This document shows positions 31,652 through 48,009 of a DNA stretch of 64,000 nucleotides, piece by piece. Each line of letters begins with the position of its first letter. Position 1 is the first letter of the stretch. The position numbers and the translations under genes are program-made. Source of the stretch: Daphnia carinata. Lineage: Eukaryota > Arthropoda > Branchiopoda > Diplostraca > Daphniidae. Below the pieces are notes generated by a model, which saw only the letters and a list, made by a program, of their open reading frames with translations, did not search any database and was not told where the DNA came from. The stretch covers positions 6,476,303 to 6,540,302 of the forward strand of contig NC_081332.1 in assembly GCF_022539665.2 (NCBI RefSeq), written 5' to 3'.

Positions 31652-33550
31652 ATGGTTAAATGCAGTATAGCAAAATTCTACGTAGCCGTATCGACGCTCT
31701 TTGCTCTTGGATGTATTGTGGGTGTCGTTGTAATGGCAGTCACAAGGCCGCAATGCCCGTCCCTGACCGATCTTAAGTGTCCTACGACTGCGGATATCAC
31801 CGGCCAACTACCAAGCTCAACTGGGATAGTATTTGAAGATCCAATTACTACTTTTACCACGTCTGAAATTCACCAGGCCAAAACTGAAACAAAACAAGAC
31901 ACCATCACCGGACAAGAGCCGCATGGTAAAAGTGTACTTTTGCCAGATCCCGATATCGTCAACGCTGATGGCGGCGTTCCGTCACTTGTAACTTCTGCCG
32001 CCGGCAATCCTGATGTGGCCAACACTTATAATTTGGACATGGAAAAGTATTCTACCGGCACTGGAGCAGTTGAGGTTGACGATTTACTCGAGGAAATCAA
32101 CAGGTTTATTTTGGACTTCATCAGTGCGATGTCTGGAATCGGTGATGCAAACCTGGACGAATCATATAATCAAACCAAAAGCCTAACGTTGGAAACCAAA
32201 AGACAGGTGAGCAACGCAGAACAACCAATTCATGATTCTCCTCAGTCTAAAACATTCAAGATTGTAATCGATAAGATTGTGACTGGAGCTGCTTATTCAG
32301 ATATCAGCGGTTCGCGTAACACAACTTTTAAAGTCAACATCAAAAGGCAAGTCAGTGGACAAAGAGGATATCCAGATTCCACCGATTTGTCTGGCGGAGA
32401 CGAACTGTCTGAGATATCCATCTTGAAGACTGCAAATGGAATAAGATTTGTGAACACTCCAGACCAAACTATCGATAACGAGGATGTCGTCGAACTGGAC
32501 ATCAACAAGGTAATGGACGAGATTGCATCTTCCGATGTTCTCGACGAACCAGACGACGTAAATTTGACGTACGCTGTCCATGTTGAGAGTCAGCTCGACG
32601 GGATTGGAAATTTTAATTCTACTGATTCATCTAGTTACGATCAAATCTCTGCCATAGACATAGAAAAGTCAGCAAACGGAATCGGCTTTGCGAACACTAA
32701 CAACCAAGCTGGCGATGAGGGGGATGTCTTCTCACTCCACATCAACAATGTAATGGCAGAGCTTGCAGCTTTAGATGTTCTCAATGAATCTGATTCTGTG
32801 AATGCAATTTCTAAAATCAACCCCATGGATTTGTCTAATGGCGACGATATCACCGATACTAAAACCGAAAATACGGCGAATGGAATTGGATTTACCAAGA
32901 ACTACGATCAAAGTATAAACGAGGCACAAGTTTTTGAACTCGACATCAGCAAGGAGGTGAAAGCATCTGCATTTTCGGATCTTGCAGATGACCCTGTCAA
33001 CGTAAAAGAAGCTGTAAAAGTTTACATCGAAAGTCATCTCCATGGACTTGGACTTTCCGATTCGATAAATTCAAATACTGGAAACCAAATTTCTGATGTA
33101 GCCAAGGAAAATACGCAGTTAAAACTTCAGAAGCAAACGGAGGGAATTGCATCTGCAAATCTCAGCGACGTCCCTAACCAGCCCAACAACTTTGGTACCA
33201 TTACCCAAGAAAAAACAGGAATCGGCTTTTCCCACACCAGTAACGAGAACATTAACGACGTCAGCGACGTTAAACTTGACATTGGCAAGGTGATGGAGGG
33301 CGTCGCAGCTTCAGATATTTTGGACGACTCTCGTTACCCTGTGAGGAAAGAAGTTGTTGGTGTAGCCTCTACCAGCAGCCGTGCCTCAAATGAGGGAAGG
33401 ACTAAAGAGCCGAAGTTAAACATTCAGAAGCATGCGGTGGCTATTGCGGCTGCAAATATCAAAACGGTTTTGAACAAGTCCAACAACTTTACCAGCGATG
33501 GAAAAGAAGTAACCGGAATCGGCTTTTCTAAACGCCCAAATAAACACTAA
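31652..33550 (+). CDS. unrecognised single-exon protein with one N-terminal membrane segment and internal repeats
   Basis: An uninterrupted frame of 632 codons starting at ATG 31652. Residues about 8-31 are a single hydrophobic helix followed by Arg-Pro-Gln-Cys, so a signal-anchored (type II) or secreted topology is likely. The remainder is acidic and rich in Asp, Asn, Ser and Thr, with several N-x-S/T sites and few cysteines. A roughly 40-residue unit recurs at 260, 340, 408 and 521, with a fifth start at 620. Its core is (A/K)xGIGF followed by an alternating hydrophobic DINKVM-type helix and SDVLDE-type end. I know of no family with this pattern. The intronless structure contrasts with its neighbours and could mean a lineage-specific gene or an old retrogene. 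A canonical polyadenylation signal follows at 33596. It could be an extracellular matrix or cuticle-associated protein, but no function can be assigned. Confidence 0.75.
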   Translation: MVKCSIAKFYVAVSTLFALGCIVGVVVMAVTRPQCPSLTDLKCPTTADITGQLPSSTGIVFEDPITTFTTSEIHQAKTETKQDTITGQEPHGKSVLLPDPDIVNADGGVPSLVTSAAGNPDVANTYNLDMEKYSTGTGAVEVDDLLEEINRFILDFISAMSGIGDANLDESYNQTKSLTLETKRQVSNAEQPIHDSPQSKTFKIVIDKIVTGAAYSDISGSRNTTFKVNIKRQVSGQRGYPDSTDLSGGDELSEISILKTANGIRFVNTPDQTIDNEDVVELDINKVMDEIASSDVLDEPDDVNLTYAVHVESQLDGIGNFNSTDSSSYDQISAIDIEKSANGIGFANTNNQAGDEGDVFSLHINNVMAELAALDVLNESDSVNAISKINPMDLSNGDDITDTKTENTANGIGFTKNYDQSINEAQVFELDISKEVKASAFSDLADDPVNVKEAVKVYIESHLHGLGLSDSINSNTGNQISDVAKENTQLKLQKQTEGIASANLSDVPNQPNNFGTITQEKTGIGFSHTSNENINDVSDVKLDIGKVMEGVAASDILDDSRYPVRKEVVGVASTSSRASNEGRTKEPKLNIQKHAVAIAAANIKTVLNKSNNFTSDGKEVTGIGFSKRPNKH

Positions 33551-33595
33551 CTTGCTTCTCTTGATCTAAAATGCGTGCTTGTGCTTGAAATCTAA

Positions 33596-33601
33596 AATAA
33601 A
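33596..33601 (+). terminator. polyadenylation signal of the orphan repeat gene
   Basis: AATAAA 46 nt after the stop codon of the 632-residue protein, followed by an A-rich stretch. Position and strand support use. Confidence 0.55.
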
Positions 33602-33761
33602 ATGATTTTAAAAAAAAATTGAAAATTTGTTTTGTAATTTCTTAAAATAATTTACCGCACTGTAGGCATTGCATAGCTTATTATGATTGAAAACAAACAA
33701 ACAAAAAAGATTTGCGTTCGATTAAAAGATTTACTTCAAGGTTTCGATTCTACGGTTTACC

Positions 33762-33767
33762 TTTATT
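33762..33767 (-). terminator. candidate polyadenylation signal downstream of DDX46
   Basis: AATAAA on the minus strand, 13 nt past the stop of the small frame at 33780 and about 330 nt past the DDX46 stop. It would define a DDX46 3' UTR that contains the small frame. Confidence 0.4.
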
Positions 33768-33779
33768 CGGCGTCATGCG

Positions 33780-34074
33780 TTAACAGGCGTTGTCCTTCCC
33801 GCCAACTGGGTCGCTAAACAAAAACGGATTCCAGGCTACCGGCGATAATGTGCCCACGCCCCCTGTAATGCCTGAACATGTCATCTGTTGAGAAAGTCTC
33901 TGAAAAAGTTGGTCGAAATCCGATTGGCCTTTGGCACAACGGAATAGAGTTTTGATGGAATCGCTATCGGGAAATTTAAAACATCCGACGGATACTAAGG
34001 TAGCACAAATGGCACCATGTTAAAATCTTGTATTTACTCTCAGCATTTGTTAGATGACTGGTAAGACGGTACAT
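33780..34074 (-). CDS. possible small protein or alternative tail in the DDX46 3' flank
   Basis: On the minus strand, 22 nt past the DDX46 stop and in the same frame, an ATG (34074) opens a frame that continues to GCTGAGA|GTAAAT at 34038. If a 43-bp intron (34037-33995, ending CTACCTTAG) is removed, the frame continues in phase to TAA at 33780, giving 83 residues with a coding-like composition (four Cys, few low-complexity runs). A polyadenylation signal lies 13 nt further on. I do not recognise the protein. Alternatives are the last exon of another gene, a decayed exon, or chance: the 43-bp intron is shorter than others here (53 bp and up), and the unspliced frame ends after about 40 codons. 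Confidence 0.3.
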
Positions 34075-34095
34075 AGTGTAAAAGCCAAAGAGGCA

Positions 34096-38248
<4,153 letters not shown>

Positions 38249-40730
38249 TGCTTCGTAGTACGCGATTAGTTCAAACTTGTTCTTTTAAATTCTACGTTCA
38301 ATAATACATCAACCAAAAACAACGCACGAGTGCGTCAACCTTAACATAAAAAAGACGTTGCCATTTGTCATCTTGCATCGAGCTTTCTTCTGCATTGAGT
38401 AGGTAAGGTTTTATAGAACTCGCCGCTAGAGGTCATGGGACAAAGCTTCCTAATACCAAGGTATAGGTATATAATGCTAAGGTATATAATACAAGGTATA
38501 CCATTAAAAATCGTTAATACAAAGCTGAAACCTGAACCGTGGACAACAGAAGTTTCTGTTGGTCTCCCTGTTTAATTGCAGATTTTTTAAACAGTACTAA
38601 AAGTCTCTGTGAATCGTTGTGCATGCTCTCTGTTTCACTAAATTCAATTCTTATTTTAAGAAGCAGCTTGAATGGAAAAAAAACTCAACGGATCACGGTG
38701 CTCGTTAGGTTCCCGAATTCCTTGCCTTAGCCAGCCCAAGGAGTCCATTTACTGAGGGTGATCAACGTTGCGAGAAGACGTTTGTGACAATAAAGTAATT
38801 TATCAATTTTCTCTATCTCTTACTCCCGGTCACACTTTGCTGGGCTTAAAAATTTTTATTGCAAATGTATACATATAATTACGAATGCACAAAAGTTTTT
38901 CAGGGAGGATCACACTTCCTTCTTCGTAGGTGGTATACAGTACCCGCTATTATTGTCCGAACACCCCCGTTTCAAAGCTTTTTAACATGGGTTCTTATGG
39001 CGACCCGTGCCCCGATTCTCGAAAACCCGGGTATCCACGGATTGCCGCCAAAAGCAGCCGCCTATGGGCGATCCGGGTAACCTATTTGCCAAGATATTGA
39101 AAGATTGACAAGGCTGGGGCGGTTTTGATGGGCAAATCGTTTTTGGTATGTGCCTGTGAGTAATAAACGTGTCTTACAAAAGGGCCTCTTGAGTGTCTAC
39201 CACGATCTCCCCAATCTTGACAATATTATGTTACGGCCTCGCACCGAAAGGTTTCATAACTCATTGGGCGCAATAATGTGTGTATTTTAGATAGCACATG
39301 TGATTTTAAGAGCAATGACTGAGACAAAATATCGGCTGAAAATAGTTGCAACCCAAACGATGAATTTTATTATATAAGCTTGTGTTTCAGTACATAGATT
39401 AGCACATTTTCTATATGCATAGAGTTCGCAGCATATACGTCACCACCCATATACGTGAGCTATAAAAAAAAAACTATTCGCGGTGGTCACACTAGAAGAA
39501 TGATATCTCAACCAAATTGTCTATTTGTCTTGTTTTTATTTCTCTTGCTTGTTTGTTTTGTTGCTTTTTCAGTTTTGTATTAAATTTTTTGTGGTTGCCT
39601 ATTTTCAATTCTTCTTATGTAAATCACATTTCTCAACAAATTAAGGTTGATTGGTTATTTTTGTTCAAAATGGGCAAATTGGTATTGAATCCGATTGAAC
39701 TCAATCAAGAAGACGAATACTTATTAGAGACGAATAACCATGCTGAAGTTCGCGTTGATGTGTAAAAAAAAAAAAAAGTAATAAAGGCAAAAGATTGAAG
39801 GATTCAGATCCGATGTGAATGCATCCGAGTGAAAAGGGCACGGTATGTAATGATAAAAGTCGGATCGATGACAGGAACATTCGAAGTTGATTAGTTCAGT
39901 AATAATGAGGTGATGCGGATAGACGCAGAAGAAAGAAATATAAAGTGTCCCACGTTGTCGGTTCGGCACTTGCGGATGCGGAAGTCAAACCGGTCTAAAC
40001 TGCAATGCTGTAACGATTTTCAGAGGTCGGATTTACCTTCTGCAATGATAACAAAAATATAAAGACATTTAAAATTCAACCAAAAGTTAGCAACGATGGT
40101 ATCTGGTATTTGCGAGGGTAGGTAAATGTCATGGCGGCAGTACAGTATTAACGCACAGTGGCACATGAAAAGCAATCGAAATTCATCGTCCTCATCAAGG
40201 AGCAAGGAATAGAAATGAACAGCTGACGATAGGTTCTAAGAACGAGGCTGTCCTACGAGCTGTATTACAATCCTACAGCTGGCTGCAATTAGTACCCATG
40301 TACTACGTAAATAAAACATAATAAAGAGGACACGTATGACGTGCTTCTAATGTGTTTCTCCGACGCGTCGCAATTGTTGTCGCAGAGTACACAAGTGTGA
40401 AGACGAACGAAGACATGCTCGGCGTCATGACATTCTCTTTGGTTCCAAAATTCACCATCAGCAGGCCAGCATCACGACCCATACAAACGAGTCCAAACCG
40501 TTCCAAACACGACATCTACCAATTTCCCGAACGTTTAGCGATAAGGATTTTTTAAAAAATCAAAAACTAAACCGAAGTCATTTCACGAGGTAATCAAATT
40601 CATTCGCTTGACTTCCAGAGTTAAGAGCTGTACCTTTGATACACTGGCTGATTTTCCATTTTCTTAACAAAAAAACTATCTGGCCCACCAGAATTGAGCT
40701 CGTCTGGAACCATGTAGCATTTTCTTTGAA
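38249..40730. other. intergenic DNA between DDX46 and the PDLIM-like gene
   Basis: Contains the DDX46 promoter side (from 38249) and the 3' flank of the PDLIM-like gene (below 40731). Frames of 60-80 codons here are hydrophobic or low in complexity and show no splice or domain support. A cluster of GGTATA repeats lies at 38460-38500. Confidence 0.45.
38458..38500. repeat. four GGTATA repeats upstream of DDX46
   Basis: GGTATA occurs at 38460, 38466, 38481 and 38495, and GGTATATAAT is repeated exactly at 38466 and 38481. The cluster is 210-250 bp upstream of the DDX46 start codon. It may be a decayed minisatellite or promoter elements. Confidence 0.6.
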
Positions 40731-43700
40731 TCAATGAAGAGCATTTTGATGATGTGAGAAGAATCCGTCCAATTCAGACGTTGCCGACGAAGGCGTTTCA
40801 GGTGTTACTGAAGCATATAGTCGTGAGTAACGAAAGAAACCAGAATGGCCGATTAATCCTGAGGTCAATTGGCTGTTATGGTTCGGTGAAAATGGGGGCG
40901 GTGAAGAGATGACAGCCTGCGTTATGTCCTCCGTGCTTGAATCGAATTCGTGCTGGAGTGAACGGAAAACACGTGAGGGAATCCGATCTTTCGCTCGCAA
41001 TGAGCGGATGCGTAACCGAACGCCCGGCAGATTGGGAGGCAAAAAATTGGCTTCCGTTTCCGAAGCCGAAGGTGTTGAATTCGGGACCGACAAGGCACCG
41101 GTCTCTGCATCTCTCACGCCATCAGTTCCAAGATCGCCACTCAAAAGTCGCAAGAGTCGACTGTGATGGTGAGTGGTTTCTGATTCAGTGTCAGCATCAA
41201 CTTCCTGATCGCTGTTACGTTTCACTTCAGCGCCACTATTTGTCAGTCCCGAGTGATCGCTCGTGTTCATTTCTGATTGCTGGTCCGTTGCAGTCGTAGC
41301 CAGTACCATTATCTGGGCCTGCAAGTCTTCTTCTTCATAGTTGTCGATGAGGATGGAAGGCGTAGGATTTGGGCTAGGGGCTTTGAGTTCGTCTGCATTC
41401 TTTTCGTTTGGTGATTCATATCCATTCACTTTGTGTGGCTCATTTCTTGTCTCGTTAGGAGATGAAATTGTAGGGTCTACAGAGATGATTGCGTCATCTA
41501 ATTTGCCATTCTTTTGTTGGAATGGGCCACTATCGACCGAATCGCTCCTGCCGACTAGTTCTGGACTACGTGACGTCATGAAGACGCGTTCCATGTCAGC
41601 TGATTGGGACGAATGACGAATCGATACCCCAACCCAACCAAAAGATACAGAAATAAGTTGAAATTGGGTTACATATTGGCTCAAAAAATGAACTGCTAAC
41701 AGCAACAGTTTTCAGGTAAACCAAAAAAAAAAAGGGGCTTTGTCGATACTATCGCCATGAGGGAGGTACTTCTAAATATTATAGAAGTTTTGTCTCACCA
41801 TTGGGATCCAGTGCAGTCATGGCTTGCAGCATTCGAAACGACCTCGATGGGATGTTGCCTCCCATATACTTTTTGGGTTCGGGTTCACTCTGTTCACTAG
41901 GTGGCCCACGATTTATGTTTGTTGTCGCGCCTTTTTCATCGTTTTTAGAGCATTTATCAAATGTTAATATCCTCTACAATGTCGTTTTCGAATAGGTTAT
42001 ACCTGCTACGTTGGATGGCATCGGATTGTTAGCTTGAGCACGGTTCATTTGCTGCTGCTGTTGATACGCTGTGGAAAGGTAAACATTGAACCATTAGTCT
42101 CATCACCCACAGCCTAAAAACGGATTGTCAGTAACACACATCTCTCATCCAAATAAAAACCGTTAAGAAATTCGTTTTCATTTGTGCTAGACTGAAAATC
42201 AAACTGGATTAAATTATTTAGTTATATCATTTACATCCCCAAATCTTAGTTTGAACCTCTTGCAACTTCCATCGAAGGTTTACAGGAATTAGTAATGCTT
42301 TTGTTTTCTTTTAGATGTTTGTAACATGGAGTTATGATCGTGGTTCGGTTAAGATTTACATAAATATGCAGCGCTTTTTTTTGTTTCGGTTAGTAACGTA
42401 AGGGTTTACCATCCTCAGCGGCGGACGAATCGGTGGCGGTGAAATTCTGCAAAATGCGGAAAGCTCGCGAGGGGATGTGCGAGCCTCTGTAGCGGGGATC
42501 GACCTCTTGGTGTAGCGACTGCTCCTCGTTCACTGTCGTGTGTTGTATGTACGTGTGCGTGTACGTGTAGGCGTGCGCGAGGTACGATAAACGTGACGGT
42601 TGCCGTGTCATGTGGACGAAGACGCATGGGAGCAGAGCAAGGGAGAGAAAGAGAGAAGAGTTTGGACCACATTCCACATTAAACGTTGATGATGACATTG
42701 ATCGAAGGAAACGTTCTATTCCAAATCGGTTTGGCCATTTTTTTCGTGTTTTTTTTTTCTTTTTTTTAACGTTTGGTTTAGAAGCCATGCGCAATTAAGT
42801 TTATGGTATTATGACTTTACCAACTAAAATACTAGAACTAAGACTTTAGCTCGTACCAAGTTCTACTTTCAAAGTAGAATATTGGATCCTTGTTGCAATG
42901 CAAGTTAGCGGACATTACCGAAGGATAGGATTTTTTTGAGTGACGTTTTTTTTTTTTTTTTTTTGCTTGTTATTTTATTTATAGAAGTAGCATCTAAGGT
43001 TAGATAAAAAAAATATTACCTTGTGAACGGAACATGTCCATGAGCTCACGATCGTCTTGAGTCAAATTCAAGCGGCGTTCACCGACGGGTGGCGGGCCGG
43101 AATGTTGGGATAAGCGACCACCGCTTGTGCCACCGCTGTTGTTGCTGCCAATAGAGGAACGAGATAGACGTCCAGAACTCTCAGTCGGTTCGGCTTCAGC
43201 ATCAGCTGAATCATCGGCTGGATCGTGGATCATCTGTAGGATCCGGAAAGAGCGTGATTGGGTCGGCTGTCCTCGAGGTTGTTCGACACTGGCAGCACGA
43301 CTGTACGATCCAGCTGCCATTGGATTCGAGGGCGATTCGTGATGTTGTTCATGCTGTTGGCGCCCGTTGTTTGTTGGGGACATCATCAATCTGTAGTGTA
43401 AAATATTATCATTTAAGGTTTACATTATCTTTTTTTTTTTAGTTCTTAAAAATAGTATTGATGTTTCTCGTACTCTTCCATCATGGAAGCAATTTGGTTA
43501 GCATTAGCGGCAGCTTGCGTCCTCCAGGGAGCTTGCTGTTGTTGTTGTTGTTGATAACTTTGTTGAGCATCTGGTTGCCTATGAACGGTAACTGGAGTCA
43601 CGCTAACTCCCGATCCACCGCTTTCCAAGTGAATGGGTATAACTTTGCCCTGTGCGTTATGCCAAGGTGGATGGACGGTTTCCTCTTTAACAGACGAAAC

Positions 43701-46700
43701 ACTTCTTTGCGGCGTCGGAGGGGCCCTTGTGGTTCCTTCTACTGCGATTGGAACGACGCGGACGTTGCCCGAAGCGGATGCCGCAGTTTGAAACGGTTTT
43801 TGTACGTTCTCTTCTCGCTCGACAGGGATAACCCGTTCGTGTTGCTGCTGTTGATTGTGGACGAAGATTGGAGTCGGAGAACTAGAAGGCCGGTTCTGCG
43901 AATTCATCCACGGCATCGGTGCCTTGGCCAACTGAGCCGATGCAAGTGGGGACAAAGGTCCGTTTGGCCCATTGCTATTCGCGTTGTTACTAGTGTTAGG
44001 GCTCCCATTAGCAGCATTATTGTTCACTGGTGGGATGTAAATCGATCCCAGCTGAGTGTTTCGACGTTCCGGGGTCGATACCGTGGCCGGAGCAGATGGC
44101 GTTACTGGCGCTGGAGCAACAACCGGCTGTTGTGGAGCATAAGTAGCCGGAATTGAACTCTGAGCCTGATTGTTATTGCTCCTGGCCGACAAAGAGTTCA
44201 TAATCTCTTCGAACATCTGCTCCGGCGATTGCGTTTGGGGTTGCGATTGCAAAAACTGCGGCACCGCTGGCTTCAGATTGATGCGCATTGGCTGTGGCGG
44301 CGAAGATTCTACGCTCTGCTGTTGGACGTAATTCTGATGCGTCGGCGGCGGAGGGGGAGGAAGCGGACAGGTGGCCGCCACGACTGCGGGCGTTGGAGGA
44401 GTTGCTGGTAAGTGCAAAGCGGGCGAATGGAGGACGGGCATCTGCTGTGGCGTCGGAGGGAAGACGGGCACGGCCATTTGAGGCTGCATGGCCATCAGAG
44501 CTTGAGGACTTAAGTGAGACGGCGTCGGCGACGATCCAGGCGGATTGGCCGGTGTCTGGTGCGGATGACTGGCAACGCCTTCGTCCGCCGCGTTCTTGGA
44601 GATGCGTCGCTGCATCCGAGGCGACCGGATCTCGGCCAAAAAGTCAATACCGCCCGGAGTGTAAGTGAACGGTTTCTTGTCCTTGGTCATCATGGCGTTT
44701 TGAATGGCAGACGGCGGGATGTAACTAAATGGCACGCCACCACCGGGCAAGTGTTTACCTCCGCCGGCGCTCCCCGCCGAATTCGGCCCACCTCCCATCT
44801 GATATTCGATGTTCAGAAATCAATAATGTTACCATAAAAGAGGAGCAGAACATTTAACACTGAAACAAAATCAAATATTATTATACCTCCGTATTGATTC
44901 TGATTGCCGGCATATTACCAGCTCCATGGCTGCTGGGCATAGGTGGAGGAGGAGGAGGCGGTGGTGGCGGAGGTGGTCCTGCCATCATGCCCTGAAACGC
45001 GACTCCACCTTCGAGTCCTGTGTATCAATACAAAACAATGCGGTTGATGTTACGCTTATGAACCCTTTTACAACACACTATAAAAATTTGGGAATTATAT
45101 GCGATAAGCCTATTATGTACCTGGGACGGCCGGGGCGTCCATGTTACTGGTCTCTAAAGGCCTACCAACTGGCGGCGCGTGAACGCTGCTTCTGACACCT
45201 GATAGAAACGGGCCAATATTTCCGGTGCTGCTCCTGCGGCTAACGCCGCTCTTGATTTCTTCCGACTGGCGTCTGAAATGTAGAATATATAAACATACAT
45301 GTATTTTATGCGTAAATTAAACAGCTAGAAAAGCGTTGCATAAGATGGGATAACCCAAAAAACGTGTAGATCTAAGGATTCTGTGAACATTACTGTACAT
45401 AAATAAAAACAGCAAAAAGAACTTGAAATCGTGAGCGTTGAACCAAAGAAGGTGTGCGTGAGCGGCTATTGTTGTACGGCAGAGCTAAGTCATCCAATGG
45501 ATAGAGATTGCTACGAACGCCAAGGGTAATGCCTGGAACGTGACTTGCCTGCTCAATCGAATAGCGCCAGTCGCTTTTATGTGTTTATTTTTTTTTCCCT
45601 TTTTTATCCATTCTTTTTTTTTCCTCTTAAAGATCTGTTTGGGGCCTGCCTAACGCGCGACGATGGATGCAAAACTTAGCTCCCCGGCGCATATATTCAG
45701 GTGACTGTGTTGGTATGCGGTTCTGTTCGGTTTTGTTTGCCATTGGCATTCAGCGTGCTGGTCAACGAGCGATAAACACAAAATGAAATGGTTTCCGCTT
45801 CACTCTCGCTTCTGATTGCGTGACGTGGCGTTGAGTACAGACTTCGGGGTCTTTCCCCTCCGTCTGGACGATCGATTTGATTAACGATTTACTACGATAA
45901 GGGCTGTGGCGATACATAATCTAGCGTCTGGATCTTTTTTTTCTCATAAATTCATTGTGATATCCACGATCAACCTCCTTTTTTTTGGAACACAGGTCGT
46001 CATGCAGTCGAAGATTTCCTATTACCAACGCAACTACTCGATTGCCTTTTTTTTCGGGTTCGGCCTTGGCTGAAGTTGGTGTAGCGAACAAAAAAGAAAT
46101 ACAGACTGTAAGTCTTCTCGAAAACCGGGGAGAAGACAAAAAAACACACACACACACACCAGATGATAATAAACTATGCGGATGGGGGTGGGTAGTGAAA
46201 CAGTGTAGGAAGACGGGAAAGCGAGAGCCGAAGAAAGACTTGGCTTAGCGGGAGCAGGAAGACTCGAGTGAAAAGAAAGGATGGCCTTGGAAAAGAAAGC
46301 CAAATAAGGTGAGTCCAAGGTAAAGGAAAAACGTCGGGAAAAGACGGCCAAATGATGGTAAATAATGTATCATTCGGCGCCAACCTTCACGTTGGCAGTG
46401 GACGTGCAGTGCAGGTGGAGGCGGAGGAGGCGTGAAAGAGAAATAAGAAAGTGGGAATGATTCTTCTAGTTGCTGTGTGTAGATTACAGACTTTAGTACA
46501 CAAGAAATATCAATTTAATTCAATGCTTCTGGATTTTTTTTTCATTGTGGTTTAGGAGCCAGCTGATTCAATAGGCGAATACATCGCATTCGAAGAATCG
46601 TTGCATTGCAACAATCAACTCACGATGAGATGACGACAGCAGCCTGTTTCAATTCATTTCAATGTCTCTCCTTTCCTGTTTTCTATTTGCTATTATTTTC

Positions 46701-48009
46701 ACGCGCTCTTTCGATCTTTCCCCATCTAGCAGCTGGCAATAAACATAGAACAACCGTCAATCAACATGCCAATAGACAAGCTGGTTTTGCGTAAGCGAAC
46801 AATGCTCAGACATGGGATGATGGGCGTTAGCGTCCTCAACTGATCGAATCTTTTGAACAAGAAAAATAAGAAGTCAACGAATGAAACCTATATGTAAAAC
46901 GATCAGGGCGGGTCTGTTTTGGTCGAACACACGTCATGAATGGGGCTAAATCGGACTCGTCAATCCTCCCTTCCCACATATAACAACAAGAAAATCGAAC
47001 ACAATGCAGCTAACCAAATAAAGACGGTGAAAAACAGAAATAAGTGCAAAAAAAAAAAACATCCAGTTTTGGTTGAGCACGGATAGAATTTCAAAGCCGG
47101 TCCGACGTCAAAGGAACGAAAGTGTTTGGAATGTTCAACAACAAGAAAAAGAAAAAAAATGGGCGAAGCAACAGTAATAGAGTCATTCGAGAAAGGAGTG
47201 GAATGACATCATTTACGTTGATTATAACAAGAAATAAGATCACACGACTGAGGGGGACATCCCAGTTGGGTGGTATGAGTCGCCCAACCGCGTGAAACCC
47301 CATTTTGTCACATCTAAATGAAAAGATGATGAAGTATGTCCGGGGAAAAATAAACCACACACGAGCTGTTGATAGTCTGCCACCGACGATGAGACATCGC
47401 GAGGGAAATAACTTCATTCAACCGCCTCTATAAGCAAAGCCTTGCGCAATACCAAGTGACGCATGAATCCCGAAAGCTTACAGACGTCGATGACGACTTG
47501 GCGTTGAAAGCTAATGCCACACATGAGAACGATTAAAAACCTCAATGGGACTACTGGTTTGCTTAGTGAGCCTCATTTGCGTTCCACGGGTTAAGATGCA
47601 CGCGTGCAGATTAGATCGCGATGGGGGTAAACAGTAGCGAATGATCTGGCTATATGGAAAGCTTTTTTTTTTTTTTCTGTAGGGGGACTTACATCATGCT
47701 CTCGATTTGTTTGGCGATGCCCTGATCTTGGCGGACCATCTCTGGCGGCATAGCGGCGACGATATCGTTGGCTTTGTCGTTGTAGGTGCCAAGTAGGCCG
47801 CGGTACAAGTTGTAGACGACGCGACGGACGGCCGGATCGCTGGTATCCGCGACGGATGATGACGACGAAGAAGCGCTAAGTCGCCTGTGCTGGCCGTGCT
47901 CACTGTTGGCCGAGATCGGGTCCACTAGCGTTCCCGAATAGATTCCGTGATCGGTGCACACGCTGGAGACTACGGGGGGATGTCGGGGTTCACCACTGAC
48001 GGACGACAT
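40731..48009 (-). CDS. ZASP/PDLIM-like cytoskeletal protein, PDZ- and LIM-less, four PSRxFRxLQ modules
   Basis: Nine exons on the minus strand: 48009-47693, 45272-45121, 45017-44887, 44798-43474, 43390-43020, 42532-42410, 42068-42003, 41930-41799 and 41599-40731. All are in phase and encode 1161 residues. If exon 4 is not spliced at 43474 it reads on to a stop at 43446, giving a 650-residue form. Residues about 65-88 (VVYNLYRGLLGTYND) loosely resemble the ZM motif of ALP/ZASP proteins. A proline run (residues 170-182) and a long Pro/Gln/Ser region with KPFTYTPGG, SPRMQRRIS and KVIPIHLE follow. The motif (Q/P)SRxFRxLQ occurs at 686, 786, 856 and 1080, each in its own exon. A related S-F-x-x-L-Q segment precedes the LIM domain in PDLIM1-type proteins, and fly Zasp66 lacks LIM. 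By analogy the protein would sit at Z-discs or alpha-actinin sites; this is inference. I found no PDZ exon in the window, though an alternative first exon could lie upstream. Confidence 0.72.

Noticed and set aside
43458..44668. Long plus-strand frames opposite PDLIM-like exon 4
   Set aside because: Antisense shadows of a GC-rich repetitive coding exon; Arg- and Trp-rich with no domain.
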